Under the pieces are notes generated by a model. It made no database searches. It was not told where the DNA came from and worked only from the letters and a program-made list of their open reading frames with translations. Source: Saccharibacillus sacchari DSM 19268 (GTDB taxonomy: Bacteria > Bacillota > Bacilli > Paenibacillales > Paenibacillaceae). From it: 64,000 nucleotides of DNA. The stretch lies in contig NZ_KK073875.1 of the NCBI RefSeq assembly GCF_000585395.1, positions 385,186 to 449,185 of the forward strand, read 5' to 3'. Position numbers and translations under genes: made by a program. Shown here in pieces: positions 1 to 7,063 of the stretch. Numbering within the stretch: position 1 is the first letter of the stretch; every line of letters begins with the position of its first letter.

Positions 1-435
1 ATAAGTGATGTTCTCTGCAGTTGATACTTCGTAAAAATGGTACCCTAGTAAAGATAAGAGGGGATTGAAATGATAAGCATTAGTGCCCCAAATAACAATA
101 AAAAAGATAAACATTATAAACAATAAAATTTGTCCATTTACTTTGTCAGTTCCTAATGAAAGAAAAGGAAGCAAATAAGCCACTAAAAAACCGACCACTT
201 CACCATCTGTCACTTTTATTGAATTTATAGGAAAGTTTATAACCTCTAGTTTCTCTTTAGCAATTTTTATTATTTGAATACAACCTATCAACAATATAAC
301 TATTAATAATGTAATCAATGAAATTAAAGTAAGTGAACCGCCTCGTACCCACACAACAAACGCATATGTTAATAAAATTGGGGAGAATGAGGTCAGCACT
401 AACATCGCTTTAGCTAATCTATTTATACGAATCAC
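1..435 (-). CDS. partial multi-pass membrane protein, possibly KwaA-like (Kiwa defence)
   Basis: This minus-strand reading frame is open to the left edge, so the C-terminus is missing. The visible 145 codons encode about four hydrophobic segments, near residues 11-29, 36-56, 76-92 and 101-115. A soluble-looking stretch with NPLLSLLGYHFYEV follows. The layout and the NPLL...GY.FYEV motif remind me of KwaA-type membrane proteins of the Kiwa anti-phage system. That is a recollection of the family, not an alignment. A perfect AGGAGG sits at 440-435. In-frame starts after it are GTG 435 (overlapping the SD), ATT 432, ATA 426 and ATG 405, and none has ideal spacing, so the start is uncertain. Base composition is far more AT-rich than the rest of the window, and an Mrr-like nuclease lies upstream on the same strand. 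A kwaB partner would lie beyond position 1. It could instead be an unrelated membrane protein. Confidence 0.5.
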   Translation of the reverse strand, partial: MIRINRLAKAMLVLTSFSPILLTYAFVVWVRGGSLTLISLITLLIVILLIGCIQIIKIAKEKLEVINFPINSIKVTDGEVVGFLVAYLLPFLSLGTDKVNGQILLFIMFIFFIVIWGTNAYHFNPLLSLLGYHFYEVSTAENITY

Positions 436-587
436 CTCCTATCAAATTTTATGGATAATATAATTTTACCTACTGTGATCTTGAACGCAAATAAAGGTGA
501 CTTGAATTCTCTTTTCATATTTAAATGCTATTCACATATTTCGAAATAAAAATTAGCTATATTTTATGAAAGTTCAAAGTAATTACG

Positions 588-680
588 TATAACGTTCCTG
601 TATTCACGACTCGGCGTATGCCGGGTGTCCGACGAATGTCGGACCAAGGACGAAAGTCCGCAGCGTGAATATTATGTTAT
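588..680. repeat. cloverleaf-shaped inverted-repeat element
   Basis: An outer 8-bp stem, TATTCACG (601-608) with CGTGAATA (664-671), is extended by TATAAC (588-593) facing GTTATC (675-680). It encloses three hairpins in a row: CGGC/GCCG (612-623, loop GTAT), GTCCGAC/GTCGGAC (627-644, loop GAAT) and GGAC/GTCC (648-659, loop GAAA). The fold is a four-way junction. It could be a small mobile repeat of MITE type or a structured RNA. It lies between the membrane-protein gene and the 3' end of the nuclease gene. Confidence 0.6.
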
Positions 681-1573
681 CTGAAGTCGTTCTTTTCTTT
701 GTCGTTTTTATTTATACGTTCTTTTATGACTCCATTAGAAAATATAGTTTTTATTTTCCCTTGCTCTATATATTCAATTACTCCTATTAATTCTTTGGTG
801 TAGTCAATCTCAATGGTTTCTATAGCAGGAGGCGCTATAGAGTATTCGACTTGATACTCTTTTAATTTCATTCGTAAATTGTTGTAGCTAATAAATGCCT
901 CTTCAAATGCTTCTACTTTAGTAAATTCACCGTACTGTTCATTTTCAGACAACGTTAATCTATTCATTAAGTCATTGATAGAGTATCTGTCATCATTAAC
1001 TATATCTTCAATTATAATTTCAGTACTCGTCCCAGAAACTTCGATCGGTTTAGTGACATCCAAATCTGTATTTTTTTCTAACCATTCTTTATCAACTACT
1101 GGGCTAAAAGTTTTAATGATTGCTGGAGACTTAATATAAAGGCGCATATCAATCTTCCTTATTAAAGGTGTACCGTTCGCGCTTAACCAGTCAGAGTTGT
1201 TTTGTTCTCTAACAATCAGTAAACTGATTTTATTTTGCTCCGCCTTTTTTTTAGCTCCTGACTGATAACCCTTTTTAGTAGCAAAAACTAATTTTAAATC
1301 AGGAATATCTCTAGCTTTTCCAACCAAAGAATCAATTTTATCAATTGAAATATCAGAATTATAATCTTTGCATTCAATAATTGTTTTATAAACCAATCCT
1401 GCAAGCTCATATTCCCAGTAAATATCGAACTGTCTTTCGATTCCCCAGTTATCTTTAATCAGTTTATTGACTTCTACTTTAATATTTTTTTTGGCAGTAA
1501 ATTCATCTGAGTCAAGAAGTGCTTGTTGCAACTTAGCAACAAATAATTCATATTCTCTACCTGTATTTTTCAT
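677..1573 (-). CDS. Mrr-like restriction endonuclease domain protein
   Basis: This 298-residue protein carries the sequence features of an Mrr/PD-(D/E)XK nuclease in its N-terminal half. QFDIYW (about residues 48-53) supplies the Asp, and TIIECKDY (about 64-71) supplies the E-x-K motif. Helical SLVGKARDIPDLKLVFAT and a GYQSGAKKKAEQ segment follow, both typical of the Mrr_cat fold. The C-terminal half has no domain I recognise. The start is ATG 1573 with AGGAG seven bases upstream. No methyltransferase or ATPase subunit is adjacent, so it resembles a solitary Mrr-type enzyme that would act on modified or foreign DNA. Its AT-rich composition contrasts with the neighbouring ABC-F gene and suggests transfer. 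The family assignment is fairly safe, the substrate is unknown, and a defence role is inferred from the family and the neighbour. Confidence 0.8.
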   Translation of the reverse strand: MKNTGREYELFVAKLQQALLDSDEFTAKKNIKVEVNKLIKDNWGIERQFDIYWEYELAGLVYKTIIECKDYNSDISIDKIDSLVGKARDIPDLKLVFATKKGYQSGAKKKAEQNKISLLIVREQNNSDWLSANGTPLIRKIDMRLYIKSPAIIKTFSPVVDKEWLEKNTDLDVTKPIEVSGTSTEIIIEDIVNDDRYSINDLMNRLTLSENEQYGEFTKVEAFEEAFISYNNLRMKLKEYQVEYSIAPPAIETIEIDYTKELIGVIEYIEQGKIKTIFSNGVIKERINKNDKEKNDFR

Positions 1574-1604
1574 TTAAATTCTCCTGAATTTATTATTTGT
1601 TTAC

Positions 1605-1710
1605 GATTTCAGATAACGTCTTATTCATAAACTTCGCTTCCACCATTTCATTTATAGTATTCACGAATTTCGTATATCTAGCACTCTTCCGATTATTCAC
1701 GACCCTCTTT
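1605..1710. repeat. degenerate copies of the TATTCACGA repeat
   Basis: Upstream of the nuclease gene, the 312-base gap 1574-1885 contains AGATAACGTCTTATTCA (1612-1628), AGTATTCACGAA (about 1658-1669) and GATTATTCACGACC (about 1693-1706). These match the arms of the cloverleaf element at 588-680 (TATAACGTTCCTGTATTCACGA). The nuclease gene is therefore bracketed by related repeats, the upstream one decayed. I see no convincing gene in the gap. A 62-codon plus-strand frame here is low-complexity and lacks a ribosome binding site. Confidence 0.45.
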
Positions 1711-1795
1711 TTCTTCTATACCTTCTCCCAATGCCTAATCGCTTACTTTTTCCATTTTAGCATCGTTAGGGAAATTTGGATATAAAGTTTCGCAG

Positions 1796-1835
1796 CAAAA
1801 AGAGGCCTTAAGATGGATAACCATCTCAAGACCTC
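1796..1835 (-). terminator. Rho-independent terminator of the ABC-F gene
   Basis: GAGGCCTTAAGATGG and CCATCTCAAGACCTC form a 15-bp stem with two mismatches and an ATAA loop. On the minus strand the stem is followed by a run of T residues (complement of 1797-1801), as expected for the gene ending at 1886. Confidence 0.8.
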
Positions 1836-1885
1836 AATCCTTTATGCCTAAACTTATTCTCTATCCGGCTTACTCTCGACGAAAA

Positions 1886-3856
1886 TCAGCCTTTCCCCGC
1901 CTCGATCTGCTCCGCTAGTTCATTCAAATAGGTCCAACGCTCCATCAGCTCTTCCAGCTTCGCTTCCGCTGCTGCCTGCTGCTGCATCAGCTCCTGAAGC
2001 TTCGCGGAATCGCTGGCTGAGCGCTCCATCTCAGCGGCGATGTCCTCGATCTTCTTCTCGGCCGCTTCGATCGTCTCGTCGATCGAGTCGTACTCGCGCT
2101 GTTCGTTATACGTAAACTTCGCTTTTTTCGCGGCAGGAGCGGGAGCGGCGTTATCGGCAGTAGCCGTGTTAGCTGCACCGTTACTTTTTCCAGTATCGGA
2201 AGAGCCTTTAGCCGACGCGCCAGCCCCTTTCCCGCCTTCCGAAAACCCGTCCTTCAACGAGCCTCCACCCGTACGTTCCATATACTCGCTGTAATTCCCC
2301 GCGTGAATCGCTACTTTCCCGCCGCCTTCAAAAGCAAACAGCTTATCGCACACCCGGTCCAGGAAGTAGCGATCGTGGGATACGGTAATCATGACGCCCG
2401 GGAAATCGTCCAGATAATCTTCCAGCACCGTCAACGTCTGAATATCCAGATCGTTTGTCGGCTCGTCGAGCAGCAGGACGTTCGGCGCGGCGATCAGGAT
2501 GCGCAGCAGGTACAGCCGACGGCGCTCGCCGCCGGACAGCTTGCCGATCGGCGTCCACTGGGCGGTCGGCGTAAACAGGAAGCGTTCCAGCATCTGCGAC
2601 GCGGTCACGGTGCCTTCTTCCGTTTTCACCGTCTCGGCCGCTTCTTTGATATAGTCGATCGCCCGCATGCTCGGGTCCATCTCGGCGGCTTCCTGACGGA
2701 AGTAGCCGACGCGGACGGTGGAGCCTTTATCCACGGTGCCGCTGTCCGGTTCCAGGTCACCCGCGATCAGATTAAGTAAGGTGGATTTGCCGCGTCCGTT
2801 CGGGCCGACGATACCGATCCGGTCGCCCGGGACGGTCATGTAGGTCAGGTCGTCGATCAGCAGGCGTCCGGCCATCGACTTGCCGACGTGGTCGAGTTCA
2901 AGCACTTTGCGGCCCAAACGTGCGGATAACGTCGCCATTTCCATATCGCCGGCTTTTTGCTGCGGCTTGTCGTCTTGAAGCTGTTCAAAACGGTCGATCC
3001 GCGCTTTCTGCTTGGTCGAACGGGCTTTCGCGCCGCGACGGATCCAGGCCAGCTCTTTGCGCAGCAGGTTTTGCCGTTTGTCTTCGGTCGCCGCTTCGCG
3101 TTCTTCGCGTTCCGCCTTCAATTCGAGGAAACGGGAATAGTTTGCGGTGTAGCGATGCATTTTTCCGTAATCCAGTTCCAGCATGACGTCCGCGACCCGA
3201 TCCAGGAAGTAGCGATCGTGCGTCACCATGAGCAGTGCGCCGCGGCGTTTTTTCAAGTAGGTTTCCAGCCATTCCACCGATTCCGAATCGATATGGTTGG
3301 TCGGCTCGTCCAGGATCAGCAGTTCGGACGGCTGCACCAACGCCGCCGCCAACGCGACGCGTTTGCGCTGACCGCCGGATAACGTCCCCATTTTCACGTC
3401 AAACGTATCCAGACCCAGCTTGGACAATACGCTTTTGGCTTCGCTTTCGATGCTCCATGCGTTCAGCCGATCCAGCTCTTGTCCGGCTTTGAGCAGACTC
3501 TGCTGAAGCTCATGCGAATCCGGCTCCCGTTCCAGCTTCAATGCCGTTTCGCTGTAAGCGCGCGCTGCCGCCAGCTCGTCGCCTTCGCCATGCAGAAGCT
3601 GCTGGAGCACCGTCAATTCCGGATCGAAATCCGGATTCTGCGCCAAGTAACGAATCCGCATGCCGCTGCTTTTGACCACCTGACCCGAATCCGGCTGCTC
3701 GATGCCCGCGATCACTTTCAGGAACGTCGATTTGCCGGTACCGTTCACGCCGACGACGCCGATCTTATCCTGATCTTCCATGCCGAACGAAGCTTCGTCG
3801 AACAGCACCTTTTCCCCATAGCTTTTGGATATACGTTCAACGGTCATGATATTCAT
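1886..3856 (-). CDS. ABC-F family ATP-binding protein, Uup/YfmR-like
   Basis: This 656-residue cytosolic protein has two ABC nucleotide-binding domains and no membrane segment, so it belongs to the ABC-F family that acts on ribosomes. The first domain has Walker A GVNGTGKST (36-44), signature LSGGQRKR and Walker B LLILDEPTNHID. The second has GPNGRGKST, LSGGERRR and LLLDEPTNDLD. A long charged linker separates them. A low-complexity Gly/Ser/Ala segment leads to a C-terminal coiled coil (about 585-656), which is the mark of the Uup/YfmR branch. Related proteins relieve stalled ribosomes or act in assembly. Antibiotic-resistance ABC-F proteins are an alternative, but the coiled-coil tail favours the housekeeping type. 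The start ATG 3856 follows AAGGGGA by 11 bases. ATG 3847 is a second in-frame possibility. Confidence 0.92.
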   Translation of the reverse strand: MNIMTVERISKSYGEKVLFDEASFGMEDQDKIGVVGVNGTGKSTFLKVIAGIEQPDSGQVVKSSGMRIRYLAQNPDFDPELTVLQQLLHGEGDELAAARAYSETALKLEREPDSHELQQSLLKAGQELDRLNAWSIESEAKSVLSKLGLDTFDVKMGTLSGGQRKRVALAAALVQPSELLILDEPTNHIDSESVEWLETYLKKRRGALLMVTHDRYFLDRVADVMLELDYGKMHRYTANYSRFLELKAEREEREAATEDKRQNLLRKELAWIRRGAKARSTKQKARIDRFEQLQDDKPQQKAGDMEMATLSARLGRKVLELDHVGKSMAGRLLIDDLTYMTVPGDRIGIVGPNGRGKSTLLNLIAGDLEPDSGTVDKGSTVRVGYFRQEAAEMDPSMRAIDYIKEAAETVKTEEGTVTASQMLERFLFTPTAQWTPIGKLSGGERRRLYLLRILIAAPNVLLLDEPTNDLDIQTLTVLEDYLDDFPGVMITVSHDRYFLDRVCDKLFAFEGGGKVAIHAGNYSEYMERTGGGSLKDGFSEGGKGAGASAKGSSDTGKSNGAANTATADNAAPAPAAKKAKFTYNEQREYDSIDETIEAAEKKIEDIAAEMERSASDSAKLQELMQQQAAAEAKLEELMERWTYLNELAEQIEAGKG

Positions 3857-3894
3857 CGCCGTTCAGTCCCCTTTCATGCTCACGCTCTTTTTCT

Positions 3895-3932
3895 ATAAAA
3901 AAACGGACCCCCGCTGCCTGCGGAAGCCCGTT
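3895..3932 (-). terminator. terminator after the tetR-type gene
   Basis: Read on the minus strand, ACGGGCTTCCGCAGG pairs imperfectly with the GCGGGGGTCCGT side and is followed by seven T residues. It separates the TetR gene from the ABC-F gene. Confidence 0.7.
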
Positions 3933-3946
3933 CGTCCTCCAAAATC

Positions 3947-4522
3947 TCAGTTCAATTCCCCTTCGCTGCCGCGCAGGAACAATCGGACGGTTTGATCCAC
4001 CCGCAGCTCCAATTCTTCGCGCGTGAAGTCGCCTTCGAACAGAATATCCATCTTCAAGCGATCCAGCATCCCGATAAAAGCTTTGGCGTAAAAGTCCGGA
4101 TCCGGCATGCCCGCTTCTTCCAGCACGTCTTTCACCGTCGCCATATAGCGGGTCAGAAATCCGTGCATCATCTTCATAAGTTCAGAGTCGTTATTAGGCG
4201 CGTGGAAAAACAGCTTGCCGTGCGACTTTCGCTCGTAATAATACTCCAGATGATGCTCGGCGACCTGTCGCAGCTTGGGCAGCAGCCCGTCCGCATGCTT
4301 GACGCGATAATTCAGGTTGCGCAAAAAGGTATCCCAATCCCGCCGAGTCACCGCAATAAATAGTTCTTCTTTGCTTTTAAAATATAAATACATCGTCCCT
4401 TTAGCGATTCCGGCATGCTCGGTAATATCCGAAATTTTGGTTTCATAGAACCCTTTTTGACCGAAAATCTCAAAGGCCGAGTCCAGAATCGCTTCATGCT
4501 TTTCCCTCTGCGCTCCGCTCAT
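3947..4522 (-). CDS. TetR/AcrR family transcriptional regulator
   Basis: This 191-residue protein has a canonical TetR N-terminal DNA-binding domain: ILDSAFEIFGQKGFYETKIS, then DITEHAGIAKGTMYLYFKSK as the helix-turn-helix (about residues 13-55), then a variable helical C-terminal ligand domain. The most likely start is ATG 4522, eight bases after GGGAGG. An in-frame GTG at 4531 overlaps that SD. The start overlaps the stop codon of the upstream DUF92 gene by the four bases ATGA, so translation of the two is probably coupled. Its target is unknown. Candidates are its own operon or the ABC-F gene just downstream. The ligand cannot be read from the sequence. Confidence 0.9.
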   Translation of the reverse strand: MSGAQREKHEAILDSAFEIFGQKGFYETKISDITEHAGIAKGTMYLYFKSKEELFIAVTRRDWDTFLRNLNYRVKHADGLLPKLRQVAEHHLEYYYERKSHGKLFFHAPNNDSELMKMMHGFLTRYMATVKDVLEEAGMPDPDFYAKAFIGMLDRLKMDILFEGDFTREELELRVDQTVRLFLRGSEGELN

Positions 4523-5340
4523 CCGAACCACCTCCCTGCCAAAACCATAATCGTCAATGCCAGCCCGCCGCCCGCGACCGAGGACAGCAGGTTTACCGCA
4601 TCGTTATTCATGAAAGACCATCCGCGATAACGCGTGGTCGCCGCTCCGCAATGCGTGCGGCTTTCGACGCTTTTCCCGCATACCGGGCAGCGGTACATCA
4701 CTTGCACCGTCGCGCCCAGGTACGAATCGACGAAAGCGCCGACGGTTCCGCCCAGCGCTCCCGCGGGAATCCATGCCCACCACGGCCAATCCGGTCCGCT
4801 TTTCGTCCAGAGCAGCAATACGAGCGCCGCAGTTCCGATCATGCCCGCGCCGACGACCGCAGCCGCGCTGCCGCGAAGCGACACGCCTCCGGACGTCCCC
4901 GCAGGCAGCGGCTTCCACGTCACGATCGATCGCGGCGGGCTTTTGCTCAGGCTGCCCCATTCGGTTGCCCAGGTGTCCGCGGTCACGGTCGCCATCACGC
5001 CGACGAACGCGCCGAACCAGAGCGGAGAAGGCCAGATATAGTTACCGAGACACAGCACCATGCCGATCCCGCCGTTGGCGAGCACCTGCACCGCGTCGCG
5101 CCGACCGCTTTTTTCGTACATTTGCTCGGCTTGACGCTTCTCGGCCTGCTTGACCTTGGACAATATGCTCGATGTGATAAAGAAGAGCAGCAGTAGGCCA
5201 AACCAGAACAAATCGCCCGCCCCGTAATAAATCGTGCCCATAATAATCGCCACGATCGCGCCGGATGCCGACAACGATCGTTTGGCGTAAGCGGCGCCCG
5301 CTACGAGGCAGGCGCCGACCGCTCCGATGATCCAATCCAC
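4519..5340 (-). CDS. DUF92 family membrane protein
   Basis: This 273-residue integral membrane protein has about six hydrophobic segments. It shows the DUF92 landmarks: an N-terminal AKRSLSASGAIVA segment, the loop ATVTADTWATEWGSLSKSPPRSI, GTSGGVSLRG, and GALGGTVGAFVDSYLGATVQ. A CPVCGK...C pair near residue 218 could bind a metal. DUF92 proteins are related to phytol/farnesol-phosphate kinases (VTE6-type), so a role in isoprenoid phosphate metabolism at the membrane is possible but unproven here. The start is GTG 5340 with GGGAGG about 11 bases upstream. It is followed by tetR with a 4-base overlap and preceded by the FAH gene after 42 bases, so the three genes probably form one transcript. 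Confidence 0.85.
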   Translation of the reverse strand: MDWIIGAVGACLVAGAAYAKRSLSASGAIVAIIMGTIYYGAGDLFWFGLLLLFFITSSILSKVKQAEKRQAEQMYEKSGRRDAVQVLANGGIGMVLCLGNYIWPSPLWFGAFVGVMATVTADTWATEWGSLSKSPPRSIVTWKPLPAGTSGGVSLRGSAAAVVGAGMIGTAALVLLLWTKSGPDWPWWAWIPAGALGGTVGAFVDSYLGATVQVMYRCPVCGKSVESRTHCGAATTRYRGWSFMNNDAVNLLSSVAGGGLALTIMVLAGRWFG

Positions 5341-5382
5341 TTGATGATACGCCTCCCGCGCGGAATCCGCCCTCGCCGTCTA

Positions 5383-6003
5383 TTAGCCGACGGTGCAGCC
5401 GCCCCATTTTTCTTCGTTCCAGTACAGCTCCAGCACGTCGCCCGCAGCCGTCGGACCGACGCCTTCCGGCGTGCCGGTATAGATCAGGTCGCCTTCGCCG
5501 AGGCCGTAGTGCTCTCCGATGTAATCGATCAACGTTTGCAGGTCGAAAATCATGTTGGCGATGCTGCCGCGCTGCACGACTTCGCCGTTTTTGCGCAGCG
5601 AGAACCAAGCTTCGTTCAACGCGTCCAAACCCGGGAATTCAATTTCTTGCGTCAACGGAGCAGAATTTCGGAAGCCTTTGGCCGCCGTCCACGGATGCCC
5701 TTTGGCCTTAATCTTCGACTGGACGTCGCGCAGCGTGAAATCGATGCCTAGCGCGACGGAAGCGACGATGTCTTCAACTTTGATGCCCGGCTCGTACGCG
5801 CGGCCGATCCGCAGCACAAGCTCCGTCTCGAAATGAACCTCGCCCGCGTCTTGCGGCAAAGCGATCGTTCCTTCGTCCAGCGCGCAGATGGCATGGGACG
5901 GCTTCAGGAAGATCATCGGTTCGGAAGGAACGTCGTTACCCAGTTCTTCGGCATGCTTTTTATAATTGCGTCCTACGCAGTACACGTTATTAACAGCGAT
6001 CAT
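5383..6003 (-). CDS. fumarylacetoacetate hydrolase (FAH) family protein
   Basis: This 206-residue single-domain FAH-fold enzyme carries the family metal-site landmarks: VGRNYKKHAEELG near the N-terminus, PMIFLKPSHA, HFETELVLRIG with the metal-binding E-x-E, GIDFTLRDVQ, KGHPWTAAKGF, and IYTGTPEGVGP near the C-terminus. Members cleave C-C bonds in acylpyruvates or act as oxaloacetate decarboxylases or isomerases with Mg2+ or Mn2+. The length and motifs fit the YcgM/FAHD1-like acylpyruvase or oxaloacetate decarboxylase group, but the substrate cannot be fixed from sequence. The start ATG 6003 has AAGGTGGGG upstream. It lies head of the DUF92-tetR pair and only 29 bases after the glycerophosphodiesterase stop. 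Confidence 0.88.
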   Translation of the reverse strand: MIAVNNVYCVGRNYKKHAEELGNDVPSEPMIFLKPSHAICALDEGTIALPQDAGEVHFETELVLRIGRAYEPGIKVEDIVASVALGIDFTLRDVQSKIKAKGHPWTAAKGFRNSAPLTQEIEFPGLDALNEAWFSLRKNGEVVQRGSIANMIFDLQTLIDYIGEHYGLGEGDLIYTGTPEGVGPTAAGDVLELYWNEEKWGGCTVG

Positions 6004-6032
6004 TGAAAATCCCCACCTTCATCAATTTTGAG

Positions 6033-6809
6033 TTAAAAAGGCATCCAGCGACGCCACAGCGCCCGTTCGCGGATCTCCGGCAGCTTGAGCGCGAGCAGCC
6101 AGCGATCCGGGCGATTCGTGCAGATCATCAGATCCGGGTGCATGGAGCCGAGCTCGCGCATGCGGCGAATATGATCCACCGTCCAGACCATAACGTCGAT
6201 GCCGCGTTCAATTATCGAGCGGACGAACGCCGCATCCACTTTTCCATGCGCGATCGATAACAGCGTGCAACCGCACTCTTGCAGCCGCTGCTCCAAATCC
6301 GGAGGACGATGATCGATAATCAATCCGCGGCGCACACCCGGTGCGAGAGCACGGACTTCAAGCAGCGCTTCCCGTATAAAAGAGGTCAAGATCACATCCT
6401 GCTCCATCTTGCGCAGCGCGACCTCTTTCAGCACGGCCGCCGCAAGTCCCGTATAGCTGTCCGCTTTGGCTTTCAGTTCGATGTTGACCTTCAATCGTCC
6501 GCGAACCTCGTCCAGCAGCTCGCCGAGCGTCGGAATCCGTTCTCCGGCATACCAGCGGGATTTCCAACGCCCGGCGTCCATTTTTTTCAGCTCGGCCAAT
6601 GTATGATCGCGGACGATGCCGCTACCTCCCGCCGTACGGCCGAGCGTAAAGTCATGGATGACCACCGGCACGCCGTCGCTCGACAGCTGAACGTCGATTT
6701 CGATCCAGTCCACTTCTTTGATCTTCATCGCCAGCCGCATCGCGGCCAGCGTATTTTCAGGCGCCGCGCCCGAGAATCCCCGGTGCGCGACGCAGCGATT
6801 ATTCAACAT
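6033..6809 (-). CDS. glycerophosphodiester phosphodiesterase family protein
   Basis: This protein of about 258 residues has a GDPD TIM-barrel fold. Catalytic and metal motifs are visible: AHRG near the N-terminus with GAAPENT, the pair EIDVQLSSDGVPVVIHD (E-x-D, then H-D), and NIELKAK. Members hydrolyse glycerophosphodiesters to sn-glycerol 3-phosphate and an alcohol. No signal peptide is evident, so it is probably cytosolic. The minus-strand frame extends to 6887, but the extra residues come from the palindromic repeat at 6849-6956. ATG 6809 has GGGAGATGA eight bases upstream and begins just before CVAHRG, so I prefer it. ATG 6821 is also possible. Confidence 0.9.
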   Translation of the reverse strand: MLNNRCVAHRGFSGAAPENTLAAMRLAMKIKEVDWIEIDVQLSSDGVPVVIHDFTLGRTAGGSGIVRDHTLAELKKMDAGRWKSRWYAGERIPTLGELLDEVRGRLKVNIELKAKADSYTGLAAAVLKEVALRKMEQDVILTSFIREALLEVRALAPGVRRGLIIDHRPPDLEQRLQECGCTLLSIAHGKVDAAFVRSIIERGIDVMVWTVDHIRRMRELGSMHPDLMICTNRPDRWLLALKLPEIRERALWRRWMPF

Positions 6810-6848
6810 CCGATTATTCATCTCCCGCGAACATTTAACCGAATACCT

Positions 6849-6956
6849 TAGTACCTTGACCGCATCAAATCTAAGGTTTGCGTTCATCGGAAACCCGCAC
6901 GCTTCAAGCGGGTTTTCGAGGGGCGTAAACTAACATATTAAGCGGTCAAGGTACTA
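6849..6956. repeat. palindromic element M1 (MITE-like, TA-bordered)
   Basis: Perfect 15-bp terminal inverted repeats, TAGTACCTTGACCGC (6849-6863) and GCGGTCAAGGTACTA (6942-6956), enclose an inner hairpin: AAACCCGC (6891-6898) with GCGGGTTT (6908-6915). Flanking GGTTTGCG and CGTAAAC blocks can pair as well. It abuts element M2 and shares the TAGTA junction with it. It lies directly upstream of the glycerophosphodiesterase start, in its probable leader. Confidence 0.8.
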
Positions 6957-7061
6957 GTACTCTGTATCACTCAAATAGTAGGTTTACGTTTGGCCGAAAC
7001 GCACATGGGTCTAGTGCGTTTCGGACGAGCGTAACCGTACATTCATCTGATACAGAGTACT
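6956..7061. repeat. palindromic element M2 (MITE-like), next to the capA stop codon
   Basis: Perfect 14-bp terminal inverted repeats, AGTACTCTGTATCA (6956-6969) and TGATACAGAGTACT (7048-7061), surround GGTTTACG (6981-6988) and CGTAACC (7030-7036). At the centre is a 10-bp hairpin, CGAAACGCAC (6995-7004) with GTGCGTTTCG (7014-7023). The right end lies two bases from the stop codon of the CapA-like gene (7064-7066), so it may serve as its terminator. Confidence 0.8.
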
Positions 7062-7063
7062 TG

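Noticed and set aside
1597-1785. 62-codon plus-strand frame upstream of the nuclease gene
   Set aside because: It is Phe-rich low complexity with no ribosome binding site, and it overlaps the degenerate repeat.
6810-6887. N-terminal extension of the glycerophosphodiesterase
   Set aside because: It is translated repeat M1 sequence. The domain begins at the preferred ATG with an SD.
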